A program made the translations under genes and the position numbers. The notes under the pieces were generated by a model. That model was not told the DNA's origin. It saw only the letters and a list, made by a program, of their open reading frames with translations, and did not search any database. From Tillus elongatus (taxonomy: Eukaryota > Arthropoda > Insecta > Coleoptera > Cleridae), in contig OZ023266.1 of assembly GCA_964006375.1 (NCBI GenBank), positions 19,104,590 through 19,168,589 of the forward strand: a stretch of 64,000 nt of DNA. The letters run 5' to 3'. Positions 35,889 through 46,862 of the stretch are shown here, piece after piece (within the stretch, counting starts at the first letter, position 1; each line of letters opens with the position of its first letter).

Positions 35889-36040
35889 CTTTTATTAATG
35901 TGATATGGTCAAATAATTTTTGAGTTTTATAGTTTTATTTTTACAACTGTAAGTTTGCAACAATTAGTAGTTACCGTTAATCATTTAACCTATTGAAAAA
36001 CTCTTTATTGCAGGATATCAATTTTATTGCCTTTTTTAAC
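35889..36040. promoter_or_regulatory. Putative bidirectional promoter, Alms1-like / Dnmt1
   Basis: Only 152 bases lie between the minus-strand ATG at 35888 and the plus-strand ATG of Dnmt1 at 36041, and the two genes point away from each other. No canonical TATA box or CpG island is evident. If the upstream Alms1-like exon is wrong, the gap is 1.5 kb and this call is weaker. Confidence 0.45.
35949..36013 (+). other. Candidate 65-bp 5' UTR intron of Dnmt1
   Basis: A strong donor GTAAGT at 35949 and acceptor CTCTTTATTGCAG ending at 36013 precede the ATG at 36041. If it is spliced, the in-frame ATG at 35993 lies in the intron and cannot be the start. Confidence 0.5.
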
Positions 36041-39000
36041 ATGGATTCTGAAGAGCCCTCATCAAAAAGGCGAAGCACTAGGGAATGCGTAGTTGAAAAT
36101 AAAATAGAAATATCTCAAAAGGCCCCAGCACCAGAAAGATGTGACAACTGTAAGCAATATTTAGATCAAGTGCTTTTTTATAATGGTCACCCTAATAATT
36201 CTTCTGAAGAGATAATTACCCTTAGCAACGAGAAGCTTGCGCTTTTTACTGGTGAAGAAGCTTGTATAACAGAAGGAGATGAAATTCCAAATCTTAAAAT
36301 AACCCATTTTAGTGTTTATGATGAGAAAGGTCATCTCTGTCCTTTCGACACCGGTTTGATAGAGAAAAATGCCCATCTATATGTTTCGGGCTATGTTAAA
36401 CCAATATATGAAGAAAATCCTTCTCCCGAAGATGGAGTACCAACATATGATATTGGACCAATCAATGTTTGGTGGACAACAGGGTTTGATGGCGGTGAAA
36501 AAGTTTTGGTTGGTGTAGCAACTCAGTATGCAGAGTATTATCTTATGGAACCCTCACTTGAATATGAGTCGTTTTGGAGGAACATACATGAAAAAGTACT
36601 GGTTTGGAAGCTGACAATAGAGTTTCTGCTAGATGAGTCATGGCGAAACCCATCTTATGAAGATTTGTTACAACATTTAGAGACTTCAGGCAAGCTTGAT
36701 CAGCCAGAAGAAACATTATTGAAGAATGCACAGTTTGTTGTGGATCAAGTAGATAATTATTACGAAGATCCTCCTGATGATGAGCCACCTTTAATTACTC
36801 TATCTTGTATGAGGTCTTTGGTTAAACTAGCTGGAATTACTTTCAAAGGCAGGTCAAAGTCAAGACGTATTATGAGCAAAGATGTTAAGAAGAAAACTGC
36901 ACCATATACTAAAGCAACAACAACAAAATTAGTTGGTAGCCTCTTTGAAAATATTTTTCCAAACCAGATTGATAAAAATGGTGACGAGAAAAGCCTAAGG
37001 AAGAAGCGTTGTGGGGTTTGTGAGGCCTGTCAATCACCTGATTGTGGGCAGTGTGCTCATTGTAAAAATATGCTAAAGTTTGGAGGAAATGGTAAAAGCA
37101 AACAAGCATGTAAATTGAGAAAATGTCCATACATGGCCATTCAAGAAGCTGAAGAATCTGATAACGAAGATGAAAATGAAACTGATACCCAATCTATTAA
37201 ACACAAATGTTTTTCAAAGAGAATCCTTCATTCCGTGAAGTGGCTAAGAAAACCAGTAACTGAAAAAGGTGCGAAGAAGTTTTACGACCTTGCCAAAATT
37301 GGTGATATAGTTGTTGAACCCGGAGATTATGTTATGTTAAAATCAGATAACCCGAGTGAACCACCTTACATAGCAGAAATAGCTTACATGTATGAAACAT
37401 CTCTCAAAGGAGCTATGTTTCATGCTAATCTATTTTGTAGAGGTATTGACAGTATTTTAGGTGAGACTTCAGATCCAAGAGAATTATTTGCAGTCGATGA
37501 TTGTGAAGACTGTCCTTTAGGAACAGTAGTTAGAAAAGCTGATGTTGAGATTAGAAAACCTCCTGAAGATTGGGCTAAACTGGGTGGATTGGTTGACCTT
37601 CCACCACAGTTGGAAGATAACGGTTATTCCTTTTTTGTTAGTAAAAAATATGATAAGCATTTCAGTTGCTTTACAGATTATGTCCAAGAAAAGAATATGA
37701 GGAATAATACTTGCAATGCTTGCAAGCGTAAGGCAGATAAGAAGAAGTCTGAAACTCCAACAGTGGAAGGTAATAGTATTCGCTGGAGAAACGAGACATA
37801 TTCTGTCGGAACTGCAGTATTTCTCAAACCAGAAATATACAGTTATAAGAAATTTGACGTGGAAGAAGAGGTGGAACCAGACAAGGATAAAGTTGACGAA
37901 GAAATATACCCAGAATTTTACAGGAAAAAGTCTGATAATGTTAAAGGTTCTAACTTGGATACTATCGAGCCATTCCATATTGCTATAATCGAAAGTGTGA
38001 ACTTCCAAAACACTTTGTTAGAAGTCCGCTTACTTTGCAGGCCAGATGACACAAAGAATGCCATGTTTCTAGCATACAGAAAAGATTTAAACCTTGTGTA
38101 TTGGACTGATATTGTCATCAAAGTAGATTTTGGTAATGTTACTGGTATGTGTTATGTTGCATATGGTGATAATTTGGACAACGTTGATACTTGGTCTAAA
38201 AAGGGACCTTATAGATTCTATTTTACTGAAGCTTACGATTTTAAAACACATCGTTTTGATGATATCCCACCTAAAGCTACGAAAATAGGCCTGTGTGGTA
38301 AAGGTAAGGGAAAGGGCAAAGGAAAATCGGGAAAATCTGAGGTCACAGAGACAGCTATTGAATGGGAACCACTCAATACACCTTTAAGATGTATGGACGT
38401 ATTTGCTGGATGCGGAGGACTTTCTGAAGGTCTACATCAAGCTGGTATTGCTCAAACCAAGTGGGCAATTGAAAAAGAAACAACAGCTGCTCAAGCTTTT
38501 AAATCAAATAATCCAGATTGTAAAGTTTTCCATGACGATTGCAATGAAATTCTAAGACAAGTTATGGATGGGGAGGGTAGAAAGAGGGGATTGCCGGAAA
38601 AAGGTGATGTTGAGTTATTGGTGGGTGGACCCCCTTGCCAGGGCTTCTCTGGTATGAATAGGTTTAATGCAGGACAATATTCATTGTTTAAGAGTTCTCT
38701 AATGGTCAGCTATCTCAGTTTCTGTGAATATTATAGACCAAAGTATTTTATACTGGAAAATGTGAGGAATTTTGTCTCGTTCAAGAGAAGTATGGTGCTG
38801 AAATTAACAATCAGATGCTTAATAGCGATGGGGTATCAAGTAACATTTGGAGTACTTCAAGCCGGTCACTATGGTGTGCCACAGACAAGAAGAAGACTTA
38901 TCATAATGGCTGCAGCACCTGGATATGTACTTCCGAAATATCCAGAACCTCAACACGTTTTTAATAAGAGGGGTTGTCAGTTATCATTTGTGGTAGATAA

Positions 39001-39811
39001 AGTAAGGTTTACAAACGGAAACATATGGACTGAATCAGCTCCATATCGTACTATTTGTGTAAGAGATGCCATGTCTGATTTACCAGATATTAAGAATGGC
39101 TGGAATAAAACGGAAATGCCATACGATAGTGATCCAATCTCTCACTTCCAAAAAATGATGAGATATAACAATGAAAGCGACATGGTTCAGGATCATATGT
39201 GCAAAGAAATGTCTGCCATAGTTGAAGGAAGAATTTCTCATATACCTACCTATCCAGGAGCTGATTGGCGAGATTTACCAAATATTTCGATTCGTTTATG
39301 TGATGGAACAATGACTAATAAGCTTCGTTACCCATATAGAACTAAAAATCAGTCAAAGAAAGATCCCCCGAGAGGCGTTTGTGTCTGTAGTACAGGAGAA
39401 TTGTGTGATGCAACGGAAAGGCAGAATAATACGTTGATTCCATGGTGTTTGCCGCATACAGCTGATCGTCATAACCACTGGGCAGGTCTCTATGGGCGCT
39501 TAGAATGGGATGGGTTCTTCGGTACCACCATAACAAATCCTGAGCCAATGGGTAAACAGGGAAGGGTGTTACATCCAGAGCAGCATCGTGTTGTGAGTGT
39601 CAGAGAGTGTGCCCGATCACAAGGTTTTCCAGATAGATTTAGATTTTATGGTAATATTCTTGATAAGCATCGTCAGGTGGGAAATGCAGTACCACCTCCA
39701 CTAGGTTGTGCTATTGGAAGAGAGATTCGTAAAGCATATTTGCAGGCACTCAAGCAGACTGAAACTGAAACTAAGGTATCTGATGTTATCAAAGTGGAAC
39801 TGCCACTCTGA
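36041..39811 (+). CDS. Dnmt1: DNA (cytosine-5)-methyltransferase 1, single coding exon
   Basis: 1,256 residues from MDSEEPSSKRR to VIKVELPL. It copies CpG methylation onto the new strand after replication, in the nucleus. Domains: RFTS about 30-215 (CDNCKQYL zinc pair, CPFDTGLIEKN, WWTTGFDGGEK); CXXC zinc finger about 320-365 (RCGVCEACQSPDCGQC, KFGG); BAH1 about 425-545; BAH2 about 585-735; Gly-Lys linker GKGKGKGKGK about 753-764; methyltransferase from about 780, with motif I DVFAGCGGLSEG (Asp786), motif IV GGPPCQGFSG (catalytic Cys866), motif VI ENV (Glu906), motif VIII QTRRR (Gln948), and motif X GNAVPPPLG (Gly1214). All key residues are present, so it should be active. It is shorter at the N-terminus than vertebrate DNMT1 (no PCNA/DMAP1-binding part). 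I chose 36041 because the frame's earlier ATG (35993) lies in the likely intron. No intron interrupts the coding region, unlike its neighbours. Confidence 0.97.
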   Translation: MDSEEPSSKRRSTRECVVENKIEISQKAPAPERCDNCKQYLDQVLFYNGHPNNSSEEIITLSNEKLALFTGEEACITEGDEIPNLKITHFSVYDEKGHLCPFDTGLIEKNAHLYVSGYVKPIYEENPSPEDGVPTYDIGPINVWWTTGFDGGEKVLVGVATQYAEYYLMEPSLEYESFWRNIHEKVLVWKLTIEFLLDESWRNPSYEDLLQHLETSGKLDQPEETLLKNAQFVVDQVDNYYEDPPDDEPPLITLSCMRSLVKLAGITFKGRSKSRRIMSKDVKKKTAPYTKATTTKLVGSLFENIFPNQIDKNGDEKSLRKKRCGVCEACQSPDCGQCAHCKNMLKFGGNGKSKQACKLRKCPYMAIQEAEESDNEDENETDTQSIKHKCFSKRILHSVKWLRKPVTEKGAKKFYDLAKIGDIVVEPGDYVMLKSDNPSEPPYIAEIAYMYETSLKGAMFHANLFCRGIDSILGETSDPRELFAVDDCEDCPLGTVVRKADVEIRKPPEDWAKLGGLVDLPPQLEDNGYSFFVSKKYDKHFSCFTDYVQEKNMRNNTCNACKRKADKKKSETPTVEGNSIRWRNETYSVGTAVFLKPEIYSYKKFDVEEEVEPDKDKVDEEIYPEFYRKKSDNVKGSNLDTIEPFHIAIIESVNFQNTLLEVRLLCRPDDTKNAMFLAYRKDLNLVYWTDIVIKVDFGNVTGMCYVAYGDNLDNVDTWSKKGPYRFYFTEAYDFKTHRFDDIPPKATKIGLCGKGKGKGKGKSGKSEVTETAIEWEPLNTPLRCMDVFAGCGGLSEGLHQAGIAQTKWAIEKETTAAQAFKSNNPDCKVFHDDCNEILRQVMDGEGRKRGLPEKGDVELLVGGPPCQGFSGMNRFNAGQYSLFKSSLMVSYLSFCEYYRPKYFILENVRNFVSFKRSMVLKLTIRCLIAMGYQVTFGVLQAGHYGVPQTRRRLIIMAAAPGYVLPKYPEPQHVFNKRGCQLSFVVDKVRFTNGNIWTESAPYRTICVRDAMSDLPDIKNGWNKTEMPYDSDPISHFQKMMRYNNESDMVQDHMCKEMSAIVEGRISHIPTYPGADWRDLPNISIRLCDGTMTNKLRYPYRTKNQSKKDPPRGVCVCSTGELCDATERQNNTLIPWCLPHTADRHNHWAGLYGRLEWDGFFGTTITNPEPMGKQGRVLHPEQHRVVSVRECARSQGFPDRFRFYGNILDKHRQVGNAVPPPLGCAIGREIRKAYLQALKQTETETKVSDVIKVELPL

Positions 39812-39920
39812 ATGCAGGAAAAATTGGCTTTGAAGTTAAACTTGATACTTGAAGTTAAATGTTAATAGTTGATATATTTAGATTATAGTAATAATTTTTT
39901 TATTTACATGATTATCTTTT

Positions 39921-39967
39921 AATAAATATTACATATAAAGTTCGATTTTTTTATTCATGTAAATAAA
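39921..39967 (+). terminator. Poly(A) signals of Dnmt1
   Basis: AATAAA occurs at 39921-39926 and again at 39962-39967, 110 and 151 bases past the stop codon. Either could direct 3'-end processing. Confidence 0.5.
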
Positions 39968-40076
39968 CAATTGTAAAGATTGCAGGTTTGATGAACACCA
40001 GTTGTCACATTTAAAAAATCGACACAAATGATTTAAAAAAAAAAGACTTGCGCAAGAAACTACTAAGCGAAGATTG

Positions 40077-40310
40077 TAACCTGTGATGAGCACTGATAAG
40101 TACACTCGGAAACACCCGAATCACCACAACACGTCTTTTTAAAGGCTTAATGATCATTTCTCTAAGAACGTAAGCTTCACCGGAGGATGAAATATTCTAA
40201 GAATTGAATCATATTTCATCCTCTTGATGAAGCTAACGTTAGCGAAACGATCGTTATGTCTTTAAAAAGATGTGTTGATTTGGGTGTTCTCCAAGTGTAC
40301 TTGTCAAGAG
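40077..40310 (+). repeat. Palindromic repeat with hammerhead-like core, copy A
   Basis: Two inverted arms (about 40125-40195 and 40205-40275) meet near 40200. The right arm carries TTGATGA, the helix GCTAACGTTAGC and GAAAC at 40224-40247, which resembles a type I hammerhead core; the left arm is more decayed. Outer ends (CTGATAAGTACAC / GTGTACTTGTCAAG) are also inverted. Copies B and C are at 43015 and 56815. Confidence 0.6.
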
Positions 40311-41440
40311 CCCCCCTACACTTGGTTATTATGAGGGAGGCCAGGTTGGGATTATACAGACTGACCTGCAATGGTAGACTGAAGATCAACCCAGGCTTGA
40401 GGGGCCACTGCAAAAGTCAGGAGATTGTGAAGGAGAGCATGCTTGAAATGAGGTCAGACTTCGTGAGCCCGCGAATGTGCAAGGAAAACAACTTTACAGT
40501 GGAAATCCCTGACTGCCAGGCATGGCGGTAGGAGACCGCGGGACGCGCTCCTCTGGTTCAAGGACGGATCCGACGGGGGCAGGTGTTTATTCGGAAAGAC
40601 CGAGGGTAAGTCTTATATTTCCCTCTGAGCCCATGCAACGGTCTTTCAGGCCGAAATGTACGCCATCCTGCACTGTGTGCGGGACAACAAGAGGAGGGGC
40701 TACACCAGCAAGCGGATTCTCATAGCCACAGACAGCCCTAAGTAGCCCACGGGTAAATTCCTGGCTGGTGAGCGAGTGCCGAGACGAGATGAGCGTCCTA
40801 GCTGGGCAGAATGAGGTCACCCTCATCTGGGTGTCTGGTCACTCGGGGGTCAAATGCAATGAAGAAGCTGACAGTCTCGTGAAGAGAGGGTCAGCAGAAC
40901 CATTTATGGGACCAGAACCGGCTCTGGGCGTGACAAGGAGCACTGCGAAGGGAGCCATTAAGTCCTGTGTCAGAAACCAACGCAAGGTGTACTGGGCAGA
41001 CTGTCCAGGGCCCAGACATGGGAAGTCAATAATTGACGAACCCAGTTCAAAGAGAGCTGTGGAGCTGCTAAATCTTAGCAGAGGATAGCTCAGAAACATA
41101 ACAGGTCTCTTGACGGGACACATGGCCGTCAAGAAACACCTGCTTAAAATGGGGCGGTTCGAGGGGGACCTCGCATGCAGACTCTGCGGCGAGGGGGAGG
41201 AATCAGCTCAGCACATCTTGCGTGAGTGTAAAGCTCTGGACCGCAAAAGACAACTGATCTACGGTCAGTCTAGACCGGAGACAGCAATATAAAACTTCAC
41301 CCTACCAATCGCTGTGCAGACTCGTTCAAGGCACAGTTATTTTGGAATGGGTGGAGTAAGACTAAGGGCATGCACAATCAACCGAAGGTTGCAGTGCTAT
41401 CGGGGAGGCAAGGCCGCGGACGAACCCTGGGGGGTGGGAA
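40311..41440 (+). mobile_element. LINE remnant, RNase H family C
   Basis: Broken plus-strand frames: MREARLGLYRLTCNGRLKIN (post-RT), then RNase H with VTLIWVSGHSGVKCNEEADS, a long helical segment, HMAVKKHLLKMGRFEGDLAC and the knuckle CRLCGEGEESAQHILREC at 41180-41230. Stops at 41088 and elsewhere. Distinct from families A and B in sequence. Confidence 0.75.
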
Positions 41441-41897
41441 AAAACAAAAAAAGTGTACTTGTGCAAGAAAGTTTATATTTATTTTTGTCGGATACACCAA
41501 TTCGGCTTTGGAAAGTTAACATTAACATAATTTAGAGTAGGTGGTCAAATTATTAGAAACACAGTTTTGGTGAATATCTGAAGGTCTGAACAATTTGAAG
41601 GTGGATATAGGCAACTGCTGTTACAGGTTGTCTTTTGTATTTATTTTAGGAGGGAAAAGTAGTTGATTCTGCAAAAAACAGAAATGCTGCATTAGTAGTC
41701 ATTTACCCTTCAGTGAATTAGGTTGTGATATAATTAACAGGAGTCATTTTGAGGGTTTCTGTGATTTTAGAAAATATTTTCGTTTATAATAGTCACTGTA
41801 ACTCAGTTATAGTGTTTATTTGTAGTGATTTTAGCACAAGTAAGTATTTTTGATCTATAAAATTGCATTTTTCTGGGAAAATATCAGTTTTTTTCCA

Positions 41898-42024
41898 GAT
41901 GGGAGAAGCCAAAGATATTCTGCCATCAAAATTTGCAGAAATTTTAGCTCTTCTGAAGAATACACAGTCTCCTCAAAGAAAAATACCTGCCCTAACTCAT
42001 GTTTCTGTAGTCACTGTTAATTGA
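41898..42024 (+). pseudogene. Tc1-like transposase N-terminal remnant
   Basis: MGEAKDILPSKFAEILALLK with NTQSPQRKIPALTHVSVVTV corresponds to the first DNA-binding helices of Tc1 transposases. A stop follows at 42022, and no downstream catalytic part remains. Confidence 0.55.
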
Positions 42025-42105
42025 ATTCGGGAAAAGTCTGAAAAAAAATGTAATTGTAAATTGGGTTGACAAATGTGGCTGCAAATGCCTTACAACACCA
42101 CGAGG

Positions 42106-42420
42106 TGTTAGGTTAGGTTTGAATGTGAGTAGGCCATACTGGTCCCTCCACCGTGACCATAAGGTCTATTGTGGCTCACGCCTAATGGTCGATAATCTTT
42201 GTGGGCGAAAGTTGATCCCGATCTTCCGGAGCAAGCTTTGTCTTGCCAAAGAGCAGGTATCTTGTCTTGTCCGCCGGCGGACAGGAACACAGTACGTGCT
42301 ATACTGTCTCTTCACTCTCCATACACTGCCAGTTTCGTGACCGACTCCAATTTGGTGCATGTGGTGACGCAAGCGGCACTGTCCTGTATACAGGCCGACT
42401 AGAGTAGAAACTTTAACCAC
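42106..42420 (-). mobile_element. LINE family B 3' fragment with telomere-like tail
   Basis: Minus-strand sequence matches the last 300 bases of the element at 56927-59542, including [20 protein letters not shown]. It ends with two AACCT units plus AACA read as TTAGGTTAGGTTT on the plus strand at 42109-42121. Confidence 0.8.
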
Positions 42421-42599
42421 TAAGTCATTTCAAGCATGTCTTTGGGATATTATTTTTAATTTGGAAAAAACTCTAAATATTGTGTACCACATTACCTAAA
42501 ATTCACAACGTAGGTTAATTTGTACAATTTCTAGTCACATGTAAAGTGTCATTCCGGTTACTCTGATACTTACAAAAATATAGCGTTTTCAAAAATATT

Positions 42600-42965
<366 letters not shown>

Positions 42966-43014
42966 TGAAAATGTAGTGTTTCTAATAATTTCACCACCCA
43001 CTGTATGTAACACA

Positions 43015-43150
43015 GAGTGAAGATTGGAACCTGTGATGAGCACTGATAAATAATTAAAATTTGGAGAACCCAATTCATCACAATACAGTTTTTAGACCTG
43101 ACTATCGTTTCGCTAACAAGGTTAGCGTCATCAGAGGGATGAATAAGCTA
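43015..43150 (-). repeat. Hammerhead-bearing repeat, copy B
   Basis: Reading the minus strand: CATCCCT, CTGATGACGCTAACC, CGAAACGATAGTCAGG, TAAAAACTGTATTGTGATG, then TTATCAGTGCTCATCACAGG. It matches copy C and the outer ends of copy A. Confidence 0.65.
43097..43138 (-). ncRNA. Hammerhead ribozyme-like motif
   Basis: In 5' to 3' order on the minus strand: CCU (stem I), CUGAUGA core, one extra C, stem II GCUAAC/GUUAGC with loop CUU, GAAA core, a minimal stem III within ACGAUAGU, C as the cleavage-site base, then AGG closing stem I with CCU. This is the layout of the small hammerhead variants tied to Penelope-like elements. Stem III is imperfect here (copy C has GAUCGUC). Activity is not shown. 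Confidence 0.55.
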
Positions 43151-43844
43151 AGCGAATAAAGCAGTTTTGAATGGCGTTCCCTACGAAAGTATACAGACAG
43201 GCCCCCACTCTTGCGTCTTAAATCCCTGTAATTAAAACTACATACCTGCTTTTCTAATACTGTGTTATCAAATATTCCTTCTAAGGACACACTGATTATT
43301 AAGGTAACAGTTCGAAAAATGGACTACATAGAACCGGACCTACTCTATTCATCGAAACATTTTTGTTCAAATTTTTGACGATATATATACTTTCGTAAGC
43401 ATCTAACTGACACGACTTCCTAACATTTTTGATTAACTTCAGATTCTCTTTATTTACATGATTTTTATGCCAAATATGCTAAGCAATACATGATTTATCA
43501 ATAGTGCCATATCTCAGTTGCGCTAAAGTTTTTTTAAATCTAGTTTCACACTGTAACACAGAGTCTACAAAATTCTGTATATTCTGGACAAACCTTATTC
43601 ACGTAGATGAAACTCAGTTTAACAAAATTGTTGTTTCATCAGCTGATTTTGTCAAGTGGTGAAAAGAAAGGGTAACATACTTTTAAGCAGTGATGATAGA
43701 AATGCATATGCATAACTAACAAATGCAGTATATTTGAAGCTTAATTTTCAGGTACCTTGGAAGTAAACAGTACTATTGTTCAAATTAATGGATTCACTTT
43801 TTTTTTAAATCTTTTTTAGTGAAGAGATCAAGACTTAAAATTTT

Positions 43845-43930
43845 GTTCAATTTCTTCAAAAGAGCGTGAACTAGTACGCCTAGAAACCATATCTAGAGTC
43901 AGGTTCAATTTTTATAGGTTTAATAATTCG
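43845..43930 (-). repeat. Short fragment of repeat family R
   Basis: GCGTGAACTAGTACGCCTAG and ACCATATCTAGAGTCAGGTT match one end of the family only. Confidence 0.5.
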
Positions 43931-43940
43931 ACATAAAAAT

Positions 43941-46637
43941 TAGAGGCGTGCAAACCCATGGTTTGTTCGAACCAAACTATGAACGAACCCAAGCAAATAT
44001 GTTGCCTCGAACTTCGAACCTCTGAAATAGTATGTCTAAGGTTTACAATCGAACTTCTTAGAAATTCAACATCGAACATCTAACTACCAAAAATTCTTCA
44101 GTGTTCATATATCATTTCCTTAAAGGGTTAGACAAATTTGCAGGTTGATTGGGTGAAAATGCCTTCTGGTGCTGATCTTTGTGGAAATGTGTCAAAGTTA
44201 AATCAAAAATACAAAAAATGTTTTAAACTTTTTTCGATTTCTAGATCTATAGAAAACCTCAATTATAAATACGTTGTTTCGTACTGGCCAGGCAGTTTTA
44301 GCAAACAGATTGAGAGGGGTCAAAGTGAGCATGATAGGTATAAAATAACCACTTAAAATTTGAACTGTTTCTTGATTGTGAATATTTAACTGTTTTTGGC
44401 TCATTGTGAAATAAAGTATGTTGAAACCAGTATTTTCCAAAGTCAATCTGCAATAATTATCCTCATACATTTTGAAAAATTACGTTACCAATCGCTTTGG
44501 AACACACTCATCATAATGTTGTTACTGAAAAAGGTGTTGGGAGGGTAGGATATATAAGAAAAATGATTCTGTGATTGCCAAATGGCTCCGTCGTGTCTCA
44601 ATGTGTCCCATCTACTGTCAAAAATATGCATGAGTGAAATTTCCTGAAATTACGCTATCGACTCAATGAGACCGATAACGAGTTTCAAGCGGCGCTACCG
44701 AGTTAAAGGGGCCGCAACTTCGCTACCTTTGGCAGCATCCAATGCCTGTAAAGTTAAATTTCGAAGTATTTTTGAGCAGCAAACTTCTAACTATTTTATT
44801 TATTTATTTATTCATACACCATCCAACAGCTTAAAGCCAAACTAAGGATGGGCCGCTACACAAAACATAATAACAAACAATAATCAAACAAACTACACAA
44901 AAGAGTCACAAATTAGATCACTTTGAATAACATTTTTATCTCTGATATATTACATGAGAAGATATCTAGGCTGTCCTGCAGTACAGAGTAATCATAGCAC
45001 ATCTGGTAAATTGGAGACGATCGTAACAATCGCGTACGAGCAGTCGGGAGATAGAATGTGCCTGGAAAACGTGCTGCAATACGAGGCACATTGAAATAAG
45101 TTGCTGAAGCAGATTAGGGTAATCGAACACAGAATTAACCAGTTTGTATAAAAATGTAACGAAACTGCACTGCCTGCGCATCGACAGACTCTGCAGACCA
45201 AAGCGAAGAAGTAAACCTTCCTGAGGAAAACCAATAGAAGGATATCGACCATCCTCACGAAAGCTAAGAAATTTCCTTTGCACTGATTCTAGACTTGCCA
45301 CATGTATCTCATAAGTAGGAGCCCACACAACTGAGCCATATTCAAGTCAAGACCTAACCAAACAACGAAAGAGCAGGAGGAGGGTGTCAGCCTGTGAGAA
45401 TTTTTTTCTGTTTCTTATCAGAAACCCAAGAGTTTCGTAATCAGAACTGACAGTCTGCTCGTAGTGTGGTTTAAAAGATAGAGTACCATCAAAAACAATT
45501 CCAAGGTCCCTAACAGCCCTCTCATATTGTACCCGAAAGTAATTGCGTGCTTATTTCGAGTAAAGGACATCACATAACACTTGGAAACATTCATAGAAAG
45601 ACCACTCCGACAACACCATTCATCAAGGATCTGAAGACTGTTCTGGAGCTGCAAACAGTCACCAACACTCGAAATATTTGCGAAAATCTTAATATCATCT
45701 GCATACATTAAAAAAGAAACATGCAAAACATGTTTAACTGGGTCAATAAATATATTAAACAGTAATAGACCGAGTATGGAACCCTGCGGCACTCCCGAAG
45801 CTATGTGATAGGTGTCAGACTTGAAGCCCCCAACCTTAACAAATTGCCTGCTTCCATCCAGGTAAGATCTAAACAAGCCAAGCAAGCCCTAGGAGAATCC
45901 GATAGCCCTGATCCTGTCAATTAGAACAGAATGATTTAGACAATCGAAGGCCTTAGATAGATCAGTATACACATCAACCTGTGAGGGGCAGTCGAGAGCG
46001 GACGCAATGAACTGTGTAACATCAACTAAATTCGTTACAGTCGATCTCCCTGGAATGAAACCATGCTGAGAAATAGAGAGTCTGTTTTTGATGTGAAACA
46101 GTATTCGCCAAAAAAGGCAGGCCTCGAAATTCTTACAGAAGACACATAGTATGGCTATTGGTCGATAGTTTGATGGATCACCACTATTCCCCGCCTTGAA
46201 GACAGGGAGAACTCGTGACAGCTTCCAAATCGCGGGGAATGTTCCAAATCTAAGAATCAATTTCAAAATTTCCTTAAGTGGAGTCAAGAAAGCATATAAG
46301 CAGTCGCGCACCAAGAAGCCAGGAACTAGATCAGGTCCACAGGACATGTTAGCCTTAATTCTCTTAGCAGCTGTAATAATTTCATCATCTGTAAAGTCAT
46401 CAACAAAAAACACTGTGATGTCACCCGAAGCCAGGCTGGCGCCTCTGGGTGATGAGGTGAAGGTGGAACCAGAACATCTTGCAAAATAAGAGGCAAATCT
46501 GTCAACTGCCTGTTTTGGAGAATTACATATTTCGAACTTCGAACTACTTCAACGTTGCTAGCACGAACATATTTTCGAACCGAAGGTTCGTTCGAGTTCG
46601 GTTTCGGTTCGAAATTTCGAAGCTTCGTACATCTCTA
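43941..46637. mobile_element. hAT-like shell with TTCGAAC subterminal motifs
   Basis: The left end is TAGAGGCGTGCA and the right end, inverted, is TAGAGATGTACG. Flanking octamers ATAAAAAT and CTAAAAAT match at 7 of 8 positions, as expected of a hAT target duplication. Both ends are full of TTCGAAC/GGTTCG motifs (43965-44060, 46515-46620). No transposase remains; a LINE occupies the middle. Confidence 0.55.
44798..46490 (-). mobile_element. LINE with broken RT frames
   Basis: 46413-45889 holds RIKANMSCGPDLVPGFLVRD, NYRPIAILCVFCKNFEACLF and VYTDLSKAFDCLNHSVLIDR. 45885-45418 continues with GVPQGSILGLLLFNIFIDPV and LMYADDIKIFANISS. 45328-44966 holds the C-terminal region. Only one or two stops or shifts separate the three. 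The tail is A-rich with AAAT units at 44800-44815. It sits inside the hAT-like shell. Confidence 0.8.
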
Positions 46638-46810
46638 CTAAAAATACTAACAACTAACAGGTGAAGTTAAATAAAAGCTTGTAAAAAATACTTACTCAAC
46701 TTCATACTTTATTTTTTCCCAAAATAAAAGAAATAACATAAACTATAACATAAAACATTGAAAAACATACATATAACAGCTGTGATGAGAGGCTATTGCT
46801 TAACAAAGTA

Positions 46811-46862
46811 TACAGGGTGATCCAAATTCTAATTTGTGTGGGAATTTGAATCAACCTGTATA
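46811..46862. repeat. Short foldback with TACAGGGTG-type ends
   Basis: TACAGGGTGATCCAAATTCT pairs with the inverse of GAATTTGAATCAACCTGTAT, a 52-base foldback. It may be the solo ends of a mariner-like MITE. Confidence 0.5.

Noticed and set aside
35993..36040. ATG at 35993 as the Dnmt1 start
   Set aside because: It lies in front of a strong acceptor ending at 36013 and is probably intronic; residues before MDSEEP do not look like Dnmt1.
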